Source: Neolewinella xylanilytica
GTDB taxonomy: Bacteria > Bacteroidota > Bacteroidia > Chitinophagales > Saprospiraceae
Direction: 5' to 3'
Length of the DNA: 64,000 nucleotides
Assembly (NCBI RefSeq): GCF_002934605.1
Contig: NZ_PTJC01000006.1
Coordinates: 868,001-932,000 of the forward strand
Shown here in pieces: positions 37,982 to 46,784 of this stretch; position 1 is the stretch's first letter, and the number at the start of each line of letters is the position of its first letter. The notes beneath the pieces were generated by a model that saw only the letters and a program-made list of their open reading frames with translations, was not told where the DNA came from and ran no database searches. The position numbers were made by a program, and so were the translations under genes.

Positions 37982-39781
37982 CTACAGTGACCAGGCATTG
38001 GCCTCGATCAGGACATCCGCAACCCGGCGGCGGAGCACCTTCACGTTCTGGGGCGGATACTTGGTAAAGCGCTTGATACCCATGGTAAAGGTGCGGAGGA
38101 GGTCACCCTCTACGAAACTGGCCACGGCATCGGTTGCATTTTTAGCCATGCGGGCGGTGGCGTCGTGAAGGTAGGTGCGCAGGATGGCGTCGTACACTTC
38201 GATATCCTGTTTGCCCAGTCCCGTGGCACGCATTTTCCGAATCCGCATCAGCGTACTTTCCGCCTGCAGCAGGTCGCCGAGCATGTCCGCCACGTTCATG
38301 AGTATTTCCTGTTCGCCCTTCAGGTTGATTTTGCCGTCCATTTGCTCCTTGGCGGCGGCTCCGGCTACCATCAGGATAAGCTTTTTGAAATCGGATACGG
38401 CCTTAATCTCCTCGCCGTAGTCGCCCTCCGGGCGTTCCAGAGAAGGCATGCCGCCGAGCTCTTTCTGTACGGCCCAGGCCGGGCCTACTATGTCGAGAGC
38501 TCCCTTCATGGCCCGGCGTAGCAGCATGTCGACGCTCAGCAGGCGATTGATCTCGTTGGTGCCTTCGTAAATGCGATTGATGCGGCTGTCGCGGTACATC
38601 CGGGGAGCCAGGGTTTCCTCGCTGTAGCCCATACCGCCGTGGATCTGGACCACCTCGTCGACGGTGTAATCCAGCGTCTCGGAACCGAGAAACTTCAGCA
38701 GGGCACACTCGATCGCGTATTCTTCGGCACTGAGCAACTTAGCCTGGGAAAAGGTTTTACCCTGCTCCTTTAGCTGGACGTTCATGTCCTGGATCTGCTG
38801 ACTGACCCGATACAGTGCACTCTCGCCGGCGAAGATGCGGATGGCGGCCTCGCCGATCTTATATTTGATGGCGCCGAAGTTGGCGATGGGCTGCTTGAAC
38901 TGGATACGTTCGTTGGCGTACCGGATGCCTACTTGCAGGGCCCGCTTCGCTCCGCCTACGCTGAGGGCGTGCAGTTTGAAGCGACCTACGTTCAGCACGT
39001 TGAAGGCAATAAGGTGACCCTTGCCGATCTCGCCGAGGCTGTTATCGGCGGGCACGCGTACGTTCTCGAAGAAAACCTGTCGGGTCGAACTGCCCTTAAT
39101 CCCCAGTTTGTCTTCTTCCGCACCGAGGGTAAGCCCTTCCAAGTTACGGGGAACGATGAAGCCGGTAAACTTATCGCCATCCACCTGGGCGAAGACGATG
39201 AAGACGTCGGCGAATCCCGCGTTGGAGATCCACATCTTCTGGCCGTTGAGCACGTAAGCGTCCCCGTCAAGGGTGGCGGTGGTCTTGGCACCCATGGCGT
39301 CGGACCCGGAGCCCGGCTCGGTGAGGCAGTAAGCGGCTTTCAACTCGCCGCTGATCAGGCGGGGCAGGTACTTTTCCTTCTGGGCCTCGGTACCGTAATA
39401 GAGGATCGGGAGCATGCCGATACCGGTATGGGCGGCGTAGGAAACGGTAAAGGATCCCGAGCTTCCCCCCATCACGTCGCAAATCAGGGTGTTGGTGTTG
39501 GTGTCCATTTCCAATCCGCCGTACGCCTCGGGCATGTGACTACCGAGAAGGCCCAACTCGGCCATCTTCTCCAGTAGGCGGGGAGCGATATTGTCTTCCT
39601 GCTTTTCGATCTTGTCGAGATTCGTCCGGATTTCCTGCTCGATGAAGTCGTCGACCATTTGCTTGACCATCCGTTGTTCCTCGGAAAATTCCTCCGGCAT
39701 GAAGGTGGTCTGGTAGGCGGCGTCGGCGATGAGAAACTCACCGCCTTTCAATACTTTATTATCGGTAAGCGTGGCGGACAT
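37982..39781 (-). CDS. Acyl-CoA dehydrogenase, long form
   Basis: FAD enzyme of beta-oxidation forming trans-2-enoyl-CoA. Residues about 25-410 hold the ACAD core: AYCLTEPGSGSDAMG (FAD/substrate loop), KMWISNAGFADVF, QIHGGMGYSEE and RMYRDSRINRIYEGTNEINR with the catalytic Glu. The C-terminal extra 190 residues form a helical domain, as in VLCAD-type long enzymes of Bacteroidota. With the start at MSATLTDNK it has 599 residues; the frame runs 28 codons further but without conserved sequence. A TTG-N20-TATTTTCA promoter lies upstream. Works with the acyl-CoA ligase nearby. Confidence 0.94.
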   Translation of the reverse strand: MSATLTDNKVLKGGEFLIADAAYQTTFMPEEFSEEQRMVKQMVDDFIEQEIRTNLDKIEKQEDNIAPRLLEKMAELGLLGSHMPEAYGGLEMDTNTNTLICDVMGGSSGSFTVSYAAHTGIGMLPILYYGTEAQKEKYLPRLISGELKAAYCLTEPGSGSDAMGAKTTATLDGDAYVLNGQKMWISNAGFADVFIVFAQVDGDKFTGFIVPRNLEGLTLGAEEDKLGIKGSSTRQVFFENVRVPADNSLGEIGKGHLIAFNVLNVGRFKLHALSVGGAKRALQVGIRYANERIQFKQPIANFGAIKYKIGEAAIRIFAGESALYRVSQQIQDMNVQLKEQGKTFSQAKLLSAEEYAIECALLKFLGSETLDYTVDEVVQIHGGMGYSEETLAPRMYRDSRINRIYEGTNEINRLLSVDMLLRRAMKGALDIVGPAWAVQKELGGMPSLERPEGDYGEEIKAVSDFKKLILMVAGAAAKEQMDGKINLKGEQEILMNVADMLGDLLQAESTLMRIRKMRATGLGKQDIEVYDAILRTYLHDATARMAKNATDAVASFVEGDLLRTFTMGIKRFTKYPPQNVKVLRRRVADVLIEANAWSL

Positions 39782-39818
39782 GATCGAAAGAATTAGGGGT
39801 GATAGCGAATTTTCGCTG

Positions 39819-39849
39819 TGAAAATACGCCCTTATAACGGAGTGGTCAA
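39819..39849 (-). promoter_or_regulatory. Promoter of the long acyl-CoA dehydrogenase
   Basis: Minus strand TTG (39849-39847), 20-base spacer, TATTTTCA (39826-39819), 37 bases before the ATG. Confidence 0.4.
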
Positions 39850-39931
39850 GTAATGGGTTGCCCAATTAGCGAAATTTCGCTTTCTCGACAATTCCGGCTT
39901 TCCGCCAGTGGCTGATCCGGTAAAGCTTGCC

Positions 39932-40465
39932 TTACCTATGCCCCCGGTTTCCGAAGAAAATGATGGCGGCGAATAGCAGTTCCAATCCCCCGCCTGTGAG
40001 CGCGGGCACGTAAAAGGGTAAGGCGAATAAAAAACCCGCCGTGCCCGCCGCGATCAAGGAGGCTCCCAGTAGCCAGTATAATTTGTTTCCGTAGAGGGTC
40101 TGAAAAATCAGGTAGCGGCCACCGATGGTGAGGAGCATGATCGGATAGAACCAATCTATCCGAACCGAAAAGCATATCCAGGCAACAAAGAGCCCCAGAA
40201 ACAGCAAGACGGTAGATTCCATCGCCAAGGCCGTTAGGGGATTGTCGTTTGCCGCGCTACCGGGGCGCCCCAGCATGCGGGAGATGAGCATGCCGAGCGG
40301 ATAAATCAGCATGCCACCGATAAATAACACCGCTATACTGTACTGGGGGGAAAGCCAGGCGCCGATCGCTCCGGCCAGCATCCAAACAACACCGGATACC
40401 ATTGCGCCGGGAGCGCCGCCGTAGAAGGCGTGGTCGAGGTCGAGCTGGGCCGCTTTCATGTCCAT
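39932..40465 (-). CDS. Integral membrane protein (DUF7010-like)
   Basis: The 177-residue protein has about six hydrophobic helices (for example VSGVVWMLAGAIGAWLS, AVLFIGGMLIYPLGMLI, TVLLFLGLFVAWICF, LYWLLGASLIAAGTAGFLFAL). An N-terminal sequence AQLDLDHAFYGGAPGAMVSG resembles the family I know as DUF7010. No function is known to me. It stands on its own between the acyl-CoA dehydrogenase and ApbE genes. Confidence 0.72.
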   Translation of the reverse strand: MDMKAAQLDLDHAFYGGAPGAMVSGVVWMLAGAIGAWLSPQYSIAVLFIGGMLIYPLGMLISRMLGRPGSAANDNPLTALAMESTVLLFLGLFVAWICFSVRIDWFYPIMLLTIGGRYLIFQTLYGNKLYWLLGASLIAAGTAGFLFALPFYVPALTGGGLELLFAAIIFFGNRGHR

Positions 40466-40511
40466 GCACGCTAAGATGACTCCGTTAGCTAATTGGAAAG
40501 TATTTTATCGA

Positions 40512-41384
40512 CTATTGGTCCGGTGGGACGGCCCAGTGTACCCTGATGTCCGGTAAGCCGTCGAAACGCTGAGCATAGGCTGCTTCGCCCAGTACGCTGG
40601 CCGCCGAAGCGAGCCCGTCCGCCGTCATCCCGGTAGGAGCGATGACGGTAATCGTACGCGGATCGGTGAGGCCGAGTCCGGTGCGCGGATCGATGAGGTG
40701 ACTGTAGCGGGTACCGTTCCATTCCAGGTAGCGGAAAGTGGCGCCGGAAGTAGCAATCGCCACCCCGGAGGTATCCAGCACGCCGAGGGGCGTCGCCACC
40801 CGCCACGCCGACCGCTCCGGTGGAGGTTCGCCCAGGAGGAGATCGCCGCCGCCGTCGATGAGGTAGCTGTGGATGCCTGCCGCCCGTAGCACCTCCGCCG
40901 CGGCATCCAGCCCGTATCCTTTGGCCACGCCGCCCAGGTCGAGTTGAATGCTGTCGCCGGCCCACCGGACCTCGTGGTCCGGCCCAATTTCCAGGGATTG
41001 GTAATGCACCCGCGCGGCCGCCGCCCGAATCCGCTCCCATGGTGGAAACTCCTGACTGCGGAAGGCCTTGCGCCACAAGCGACTCAGCGGACCGACGGTC
41101 GGATCGAAGGCGCCCCCGCTTCGTTCGGCAAGACGCACGCTATAGGCCAGTACGGTATGGAGATCCCCGGATACGGGATACCACGCCCCCGGGGGGCTGC
41201 GAAACAGCCGGTTGATTTCGCTATCGTACCGATAGTCACTCAGCCGGTCTTCCACCTGATCGATCCGCTCGTACGCCCGGTCGACTGCGGCCCGGGCCGA
41301 CAGGGTGTCGGTCGCGTACACGGTAATGGACCAGGGCGTGCCCATCGCCGAACGGCGGACGGTGAGCTCGTGCTGGGACCGCAA
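40512..41384 (-). CDS. apbE: ApbE-type FAD:protein FMN transferase
   Basis: ApbE attaches FMN to a Thr of periplasmic target domains using FAD and Mg2+. Characteristic segments: RRSAMGTPWSITVYA, DRLSDYRYDSEINRLF, AFDPTVGPLSRLWRK, LDLGGVAKGYGLDAAAEVL, SYLIDGGGDLLLG, and SHLIDPRTGLG with TGMTADGLASA. The first available start is TTG at 41384. The frame upstream, back to the stop of the oxidoreductase gene, encodes a hydrophobic stretch (LHYLFCSALLLLATG) that looks like the expected export signal, so translation may begin at a CTG at 41429 or 41444. Length from TTG is 290. Confidence 0.9.
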   Translation of the reverse strand: MRSQHELTVRRSAMGTPWSITVYATDTLSARAAVDRAYERIDQVEDRLSDYRYDSEINRLFRSPPGAWYPVSGDLHTVLAYSVRLAERSGGAFDPTVGPLSRLWRKAFRSQEFPPWERIRAAAARVHYQSLEIGPDHEVRWAGDSIQLDLGGVAKGYGLDAAAEVLRAAGIHSYLIDGGGDLLLGEPPPERSAWRVATPLGVLDTSGVAIATSGATFRYLEWNGTRYSHLIDPRTGLGLTDPRTITVIAPTGMTADGLASAASVLGEAAYAQRFDGLPDIRVHWAVPPDQ

Positions 41385-41450
41385 ACCGGTGGCGAGCAGC
41401 AGTAGCGCGCTGCAAAAGAGGTAGTGCAGTGGGGGAAGGAACAGCTGCCC

Positions 41451-42767
41451 TTATTTTACCTTGGTTTCCCCCGGCGTTGGAGTGGGGTAGTAGCCACTCT
41501 CGAGCGGGAGGATAGGGGGTGGCGCATCGAAGGAGTAGGCGATTGGAGAGAGATCTACTTCGGACTGCAGCGCTTCGTCCCAGGTAACCACCTGGCCGGA
41601 ATAGGTAGCCATGCGGCCCATGACGGCCGTCAGGGTGCTTTTGGCGGCATTTTCCGCGTCGGCGTATTTATATTCTCCGTTAGCAATGGCCTTGAACAGC
41701 AGGTCGTGCTCGGCCTGGTAGGGATTGGGGTCCTTGCGTTCGTCGTGGTCGAGGAGGGCATATCCCGACCGGGTGAGGAGCTTGCCGGGGGCCGGGGCGG
41801 ATCCGTTGGTCCCCTGAAACTCTTCCGTCACTTTATTGGAGCAACCCGGCCAATGGCGGCACTGGCTGATCATGCGGCTACCGTCGGCATACACATACTC
41901 CACGGCGTGGTGGTCGAAGATCTCGCCGTGTTCCTTCCCGTTGCGTACGTACCGCCCGCCGAAGCCGGAAGCCGTCGCGGGGTGATCCTGCTTGACCCAG
42001 TTGCCGACGTCCAGGTTGTGGATGTGCTGTTCGTTGATGTGGTCACCGCAGAGCCAGTTGAAGTAATACCAGTTGCGCATCTGGTATTCCATTTCGGTTT
42101 GGCCGGGTTGGCGCGGACGCACCCAAACGCCACCGCTATTCCAGTAAACGTAGCTGGTGGTGATGTCGCCGATGGCACCGTTTTGCATCATTTCCACCCA
42201 GCCGTCGGTGTATTTTTTTTCGTAGTGGCGTTGCAGACCGACCACGACGTTCAGTTTCTTGGCCTTGGCCTGCTCGGCCGCCGCGAGCACCCGACGCACG
42301 CCGGGCCCGTCGACCGCCACCGGTTTCTCCATGAAGATTTGCTTGTCGGCGGCGACCGCCGCCTCGAAGTGGATGGGCCGGAAGCCCGGGGGGGTGGCGA
42401 TGAGTACGACGTCGACCAGCGGAATGACTTTTTCGTACGCATCGAAGCCAACGAATTTATTTTCCTCCGCAACGTCCAGGCGGGAAGCGTCCATCTCCAT
42501 TTCCGCTAACTGTCCCTGAATGCCGGTGTAGGACTCGTCCAGCCGGTCGCGGAAAGCATCCCCCATGGCGACCAGCTTGACGTTTTGTTCGGTGGATAGC
42601 GCCTGTACGGCGGCACCCGTTCCGCGCCCGCCGCAGCCGATAAGGCCGATGCGGATGACGTCGGCACCTGTAACGTGGACTTTAGCGGCGAGGTCCGGAT
42701 TGATAATCAGCCCGGCGGCAGCGAGGGCGGTAGTTTTCTGCAAAAAAGAGCGTCTGTCTAAGGGCAT
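41451..42767 (-). CDS. Gfo/Idh/MocA-family oxidoreductase with twin-arginine-type signal
   Basis: The N-terminus LDRRSFLQKTTALAAAGLII is a Tat signal (RRSFLQK), so the folded protein is exported. A Rossmann core follows: IRIGLIGCGGRGTGAAV near residue 40, the MEKPVAVDGPGVRRVL motif (EKP, cofactor site) near 130, then a C-terminal dehydrogenase-like domain with NWYYFNWLCGDHINEQHIHN. Family members oxidise sugars or related alcohols with NAD(P); secreted ones in Bacteroidota act on glycans or glycosides. The 438 residues start at the ATG; a TTG two codons upstream is not used. ApbE follows. Confidence 0.9.
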   Translation of the reverse strand: MPLDRRSFLQKTTALAAAGLIINPDLAAKVHVTGADVIRIGLIGCGGRGTGAAVQALSTEQNVKLVAMGDAFRDRLDESYTGIQGQLAEMEMDASRLDVAEENKFVGFDAYEKVIPLVDVVLIATPPGFRPIHFEAAVAADKQIFMEKPVAVDGPGVRRVLAAAEQAKAKKLNVVVGLQRHYEKKYTDGWVEMMQNGAIGDITTSYVYWNSGGVWVRPRQPGQTEMEYQMRNWYYFNWLCGDHINEQHIHNLDVGNWVKQDHPATASGFGGRYVRNGKEHGEIFDHHAVEYVYADGSRMISQCRHWPGCSNKVTEEFQGTNGSAPAPGKLLTRSGYALLDHDERKDPNPYQAEHDLLFKAIANGEYKYADAENAAKSTLTAVMGRMATYSGQVVTWDEALQSEVDLSPIAYSFDAPPPILPLESGYYPTPTPGETKVK

Positions 42768-42793
42768 GATCAAAGCAATTAGTAATTACAGCT

Positions 42794-42825
42794 TCAATTT
42801 ACGGCACAAGAGCCGACGAGCAAAA
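42794..42825 (-). promoter_or_regulatory. Promoter of the Gfo/Idh gene
   Basis: Minus strand TTTTG (42825-42821), a 19-base spacer and TAAATTGA (42801-42794), 27 bases before the ATG. It is close to the consensus for this phylum. Confidence 0.55.
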
Positions 42826-43179
42826 CCCGCGGTCAACATTTCCTGTGGTGACGTAGGACCGGAAGGGCTCGGGAGGTAAATCCTTTTAGTAACATCCCGG
42901 GCGGCGCGGAAAGGTTCCTGCTTGGTAGGCGGGAAGCGTGCGGAGCCGTTGTAGCCAGGTCCCCGGGCTAGGGTGGTGGGTTTGCCGGCTAAAGTAGGGG
43001 CCCAAATCGAAGTATGGAGCTGATCCATGCTCCGCTGAAGGCGATCGGATGGGTACAGCCATAAAATCCGCTTATCCGTATCGTCCGGTGGGATTAAGCG
43101 CCGGAAATACACCGAACCCTGCCGGGTCGGCGTGGGTTATGTGTACATACAACCAACGGCTGACTCCTAGCTCCGCACC
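42826..43179. other. Intergenic stretch without recognised gene
   Basis: Open frames on the minus strand (42786-43112, 43072-43344) are Arg/Pro-rich, lack domains and overlap the regulatory region of the neighbour. I see nothing else. Confidence 0.4.
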
Positions 43180-43359
43180 ATGCGTATTCCCTACTTCGTA
43201 TCCTTTTATAGCGGCATGATTTTGGTACTGGCGGGGCTTGCCACGCAGGATAGCTCCGTGGAGGGAATGGGGTGGCCCACTCTGTTTATGAGCCTGGCTA
43301 TGCTGGCTATCGCGCTCGGGGTGATTGACGTGATCGCGGCCCACAAACGAGGAGTATAG
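43180..43359 (+). CDS. Small two-helix membrane protein
   Basis: ATG at 43180 gives 59 residues: MRIPYFVSFYSGMILVLAGL, a short polar loop (ATQDSSVEGMG), and a second helix (WPTLFMSLAMLAIALGVIDVI) ending in a basic tail HKRGV. The two-helix pattern and positive C-terminal end are typical of small membrane proteins, so I consider it real despite its size. Function unknown. It faces the SUMF1-domain gene, whose stop lies 22 bases away. Confidence 0.6.
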   Translation: MRIPYFVSFYSGMILVLAGLATQDSSVEGMGWPTLFMSLAMLAIALGVIDVIAAHKRGV

Positions 43360-43381
43360 GTAGCCGCAATTACGGCGCGCC

Positions 43382-44284
43382 TTAATCGACGATTGCTTCC
43401 GCGAAGAAGGCCTGCACTTCCGCTTCCGTGGGCTGCTTATCTGGAGATACGAGGCGAAAACCGAGGAACGGGCTATCTACGTTCCACCATTTGCTTTTGG
43501 GGATCTGGGGATCGCGGGCCTGCCAGCGGGGGCTTGACTTTTCGCGGGTCCGACAGCCGGCTTCTTCCGTGTAGGTGTCGTAGCTACCCCCGCGAACGGT
43601 GCGCGAATGTTTGCCGTCGGGACGCATCCAAGGGTCGGGATCGTCATTGAGGCGCTCCGCGTAATCTTCGTAGTATTCGTCCAGCGTCCATTCGCTGACG
43701 TTGCCGAGCATATCGTACAGTCCCCATGCGTTGGGTTGTTTTTCGCCAACGGGGTGGTAGGTTTCCTCGCCGTTTTCATACAGCCACGCCATGTCTTGCA
43801 GATCGGCGGGGTCGGGTTCTTCACCGGCCAGGCAGGCGTATTCCCATTCGGCTTCCGTAGGCAGTCGGAAGAAGCGCCCGGTTTTGTCGTACAACCACGC
43901 GCAAAAGCGGAGGGCCGCCTGCTGGGTGGTATTCACCTGGGGGTAACCGCCGCGGGTTCCCATACCGTAGGTGAAGTCGAGGTAGGGCGGGGAGGGCCGG
44001 CTGACGGCATCGACATCCCAGTTAGTATTCGCGGCCACCGGGCTGTCGTTGTCCCGTTCCTGAAAAATACGGTAGGTATCGTGGGTCACCTCGTGACGGC
44101 TGATCGCAAAGGGGGATACGGTAATGGTTTTTCCTCCGTCACCCATGGCGTACGATCCTCCCGGCAGATCCACCATGGTAAATTGTACGTCCGTACCCGG
44201 GATACGTACTTCCTGGGTTTCCATTTGGGCGGCGAGCGCAGGTGCAAAGCCAACCATGAAAAAAAGGAGAATTCGGTAAGGCAT
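43382..44284 (-). CDS. SUMF1/formylglycine-enzyme-like protein without the first active-site Cys
   Basis: A signal peptide (ending LAAQ) is followed by a SUMF1-fold domain: FTMVDLPGGSYAMGDGG, ISRHEVTHDTYRIFQ, LPTEAEWEYACLAG, LYDMLGNVSEWTLDE and TVRGGSYDTYTEEAGCRTRE. True formylglycine-generating enzymes carry two Cys about five residues apart after RGGSY, which make the copper site; only the second Cys is seen here. So it is probably a non-catalytic or differently acting relative, like many SUMF1 proteins of Bacteroidota. Two sulfatases of the Cys type follow within 7 kb. Confidence 0.8.
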   Translation of the reverse strand: MPYRILLFFMVGFAPALAAQMETQEVRIPGTDVQFTMVDLPGGSYAMGDGGKTITVSPFAISRHEVTHDTYRIFQERDNDSPVAANTNWDVDAVSRPSPPYLDFTYGMGTRGGYPQVNTTQQAALRFCAWLYDKTGRFFRLPTEAEWEYACLAGEEPDPADLQDMAWLYENGEETYHPVGEKQPNAWGLYDMLGNVSEWTLDEYYEDYAERLNDDPDPWMRPDGKHSRTVRGGSYDTYTEEAGCRTREKSSPRWQARDPQIPKSKWWNVDSPFLGFRLVSPDKQPTEAEVQAFFAEAIVD

Positions 44285-44602
44285 TTTATCGACTTAAAGC
44301 TTCGTATAGTGTCCGGCTAATATACACCGGTTTCGAAAGGGGAACTGGCAGGGAGCAGACCACGATATGGGTTCCTGCCTACCGGCGGGGAGCGTTCGGG
44401 ACTTATTATTTGGCGGAGAGCGACCAGCAGATAGCGCAACGGGGGTGGTTTAATTGAAATAGGGGTAGGATGTTCCGAAAAATGAAATTTAGCGGAAAAA
44501 AGTTTGGCAGAGCGGGGTGTTGATGCAACCTATTCCTTACCTCATTTCGTTCTATACCTAGAAGTTGTCCGCGCCTTTTCCCTGAAACCTAAGCATTAGT
44601 AT
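44285..44602. other. Intergenic stretch between divergent genes
   Basis: About 320 bases with no coding frame or clear repeat. It should hold promoters for the SUMF1-like gene (minus) and the small membrane protein (plus); none reaches a good consensus match. Confidence 0.35.
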
Positions 44603-44791
44603 ATGAAACTTATTTACCCTATTTCCTTCGTAGTGGCCGTCTTGTTAATCGTAACCGGAGCGTATTTACACCTCCAGCTTTACGCCTCGTCCTTTTGGAC
44701 TGACCTGATGATCGGTGGCGGAATTCTGCTATCGTTTGCCGCATTCGCCGGTGCTTTGCTGGAAGGCAAAGAGCATTTGAAAAGTGCTTAA
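44603..44791 (+). CDS. Small two-helix membrane protein
   Basis: Sixty-two residues with two hydrophobic segments (ISFVVAVLLIVTGAYLHL and DLMIGGGILLSFAAFAGALL) separated by a short aromatic loop and ending in a charged EGKEHLKSA. No domain is recognised. It belongs to the kind of small membrane protein common in Bacteroidota, often upstream of envelope genes; the beta-barrel gene follows 78 bases downstream. Confidence 0.65.
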   Translation: MKLIYPISFVVAVLLIVTGAYLHLQLYASSFWTDLMIGGGILLSFAAFAGALLEGKEHLKSA

Positions 44792-44869
44792 CAAGCTTTA
44801 ACGCCAGCCTTAACCTATTCTTTGCGTCAGGGTGGGCCACGCCCCCGTTTGAGGAGCAAACTGACTACC

Positions 44870-45556
44870 ATGAAACTGTCTTTGCTCGCTCTTTTTACCT
44901 TCCTCCTTTTCGGCTTCGCTACCGCCCAGACGTCCATTGGGGTGTATGGCGCCTTCGGCCAGTCGAACGTTCGCTCGGGAGATGCCTTCGACGGGGCAAC
45001 CGACCAACTGGACCGGATCGGAACCGCCACCTTCGGCGTCACCGCCGAAATTCCCGTCACTGCCTACTTTAGTTTACGCCCCGGTCTGGAATACACCAGC
45101 CGTGGTACCGCGATCGGGGTATCGGAAGGCATTAATCTCGGAGGTATATCCCTACCGGTCGGTGCCCGGGTCAAGACCCGCTTTGACTACGTCGAAGCAC
45201 CGCTCCTGATCCAACTCCAAATCCCTACCCAAAGCAGCATCCAGCCCTACGTGATTGCCGGGCCCTCACTGGGGTATGCCACTTCCGGCCGGGTGGCCGC
45301 CGCGGCTAAAGCGGTCATCGAGTTGGACCTGTATTCCTCCTCGATCAACCTGGATGCTATCCGCTACGACCGCTTCCACGTGGCGGCCGTCGGTGGAGTA
45401 GGGGCCAATGCCCGGCTAGGCGAAGCCACCCGTCTTTTCGTTGAGGCTCGGTACCAGCACGGACTAAGCCAGCCGTACGACGTGCCCGTCATCCAGGACA
45501 AAGTCGGCTTCCAGGGCTGGAACGTCGGTGCGGGCGTAAGCTTCGACTTGAACTGA
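44870..45556 (+). CDS. Outer-membrane beta-barrel protein
   Basis: The start at MKLSLLALFTF gives a signal peptide ending ATAQ, and 228 residues. Strand pairs such as IGVYGAFGQSNV, FSLRPGLEYTSRG and FDYVEAPLLIQLQIPTQ and a closing GAGVSFDLN match the OMP_b-brl_2-type barrel of 8 strands common in this phylum. No ligand or enzyme site is visible. It is followed by a lipoprotein gene on the same strand after 118 bases. Confidence 0.8.
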   Translation: MKLSLLALFTFLLFGFATAQTSIGVYGAFGQSNVRSGDAFDGATDQLDRIGTATFGVTAEIPVTAYFSLRPGLEYTSRGTAIGVSEGINLGGISLPVGARVKTRFDYVEAPLLIQLQIPTQSSIQPYVIAGPSLGYATSGRVAAAAKAVIELDLYSSSINLDAIRYDRFHVAAVGGVGANARLGEATRLFVEARYQHGLSQPYDVPVIQDKVGFQGWNVGAGVSFDLN

Positions 45557-45674
45557 TCCGTATGCTGCCTACGATGGGTTCCGCCCCGCCGGTATCGAAT
45601 CCGGTCGGGGCGGTCTCCTGGCGGAGAGCGAACCAACCGCGGCTGCAGCGCTTGTAGTGCGGGCAATACCGCTT

Positions 45675-46766
45675 ATGAAGTACTACGTTGTAATTTTTAT
45701 CCTGCTGTTCATTAGCGTTTCGAGCTGTGAAGAGCAACGGGAAGATGCCGCCTACGGGGACAGCTACCTCTTTTTAAGCGAAACCGGTCTTACCGGTGGG
45801 CTTCAATCCGGAGATGTCATCCGGTTTAGGGAGGAGGAGCTTTCACTCCGAAATCCACTTACCGGAAGGGACACCACTATCCCCGTTAGTGCAGCCCGCA
45901 ACGTGATCCGGGTCGAATCCGATGGTACGATTACGTTGTCCGGCGGTGATGCCGCCCAACAGCGTCTCGTCGCGTTGCAACCCACGGAGCAGCGGCTGGA
46001 TACCCAGTTTCTTACCCGCCAGCCCTTTCTGTATCGATATCTGGATCAGGAGTATTGGGCTAGCTTCGAGCCGAGTTTCACGGGGTTCCCGGAGTACGCT
46101 CGTCCCGGCGCCCGGGATTTCGTGAACCGACTGACGGATTGGAGCGCGACCGCCCCCGGCCTGGAATATTCGGAATACACGCTGGTCAACGACTACGTGC
46201 AGCCGATCCTGATCCTTTCCGAACGGGACCGCGGCCAGTACGAAGATAATCAGGTCATTATAATCGATAGCATTGGTTCGGACGCGTTTCGCGGACGCAT
46301 TCTCCGAGCCAACGGTGAATCAGTGCCGATCACGTTCAAAGCAACGGAAACCACGGCCGGAGCCAGTTCGCAAACCTTCGTCGAGGAGGTGAATACCGGC
46401 TATTCCCGCAGTTATTTGCTCTTGAAGCGCAATCGAAAAGGATCGGCCGCCTCCGCCGATACCAAACGCCTGCCCCGCCGCAGCTACATCGATCCCGGAG
46501 ACCTTGGCGCCATTAGCGCGAGCTTTCTCGACGACGGTACGGTGATGTTCCTTTCCGACGACCACATCGTCCTGCAGGGGAGCTACGTGCTCGATTTTGA
46601 TAAGGGGCTGCTGACCCTCACCGACGACACCGGAGCGTCTTACCGCGTATTCATCGATACCGAAGGGGGAATCACCTTCACCTTGCCCGTAACGGTGGTC
46701 GAACTGGGCGGGGGGCGCCTGGTCGGAGAGGATAATTACTTGCGCATCGAGGTGGTGGGTGGGTAG
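45675..46766 (+). CDS. Lipoprotein of unknown function
   Basis: The signal IFILLFISVSSC at the N-terminus has a lipobox Cys at residue 18. The remaining 345 residues are beta-rich and low in recognisable motifs (SYLFLSETGLTGGLQSGDVIRF, YRYLDQEYWASFEPSFTGFPEYARPG, SYIDPGDLGAISASFLDDGT). I do not recognise the family. It ends 18 bases before the convergent sulfatase gene. Confidence 0.7.
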   Translation: MKYYVVIFILLFISVSSCEEQREDAAYGDSYLFLSETGLTGGLQSGDVIRFREEELSLRNPLTGRDTTIPVSAARNVIRVESDGTITLSGGDAAQQRLVALQPTEQRLDTQFLTRQPFLYRYLDQEYWASFEPSFTGFPEYARPGARDFVNRLTDWSATAPGLEYSEYTLVNDYVQPILILSERDRGQYEDNQVIIIDSIGSDAFRGRILRANGESVPITFKATETTAGASSQTFVEEVNTGYSRSYLLLKRNRKGSAASADTKRLPRRSYIDPGDLGAISASFLDDGTVMFLSDDHIVLQGSYVLDFDKGLLTLTDDTGASYRVFIDTEGGITFTLPVTVVELGGGRLVGEDNYLRIEVVGG

Positions 46767-46784
46767 GCTGCTGCCGACGATCGC

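Noticed and set aside
42786-43112. Minus-strand open frame (108 codons) upstream of the Gfo/Idh gene
   Set aside because: It overlaps that gene's promoter, has no domain and an Arg/Pro/Thr-rich composition.
43382-44284. Functional formylglycine-generating enzyme for the adjacent sulfatases
   Set aside because: The first of the two essential Cys residues is absent, so I call it only SUMF1-like.
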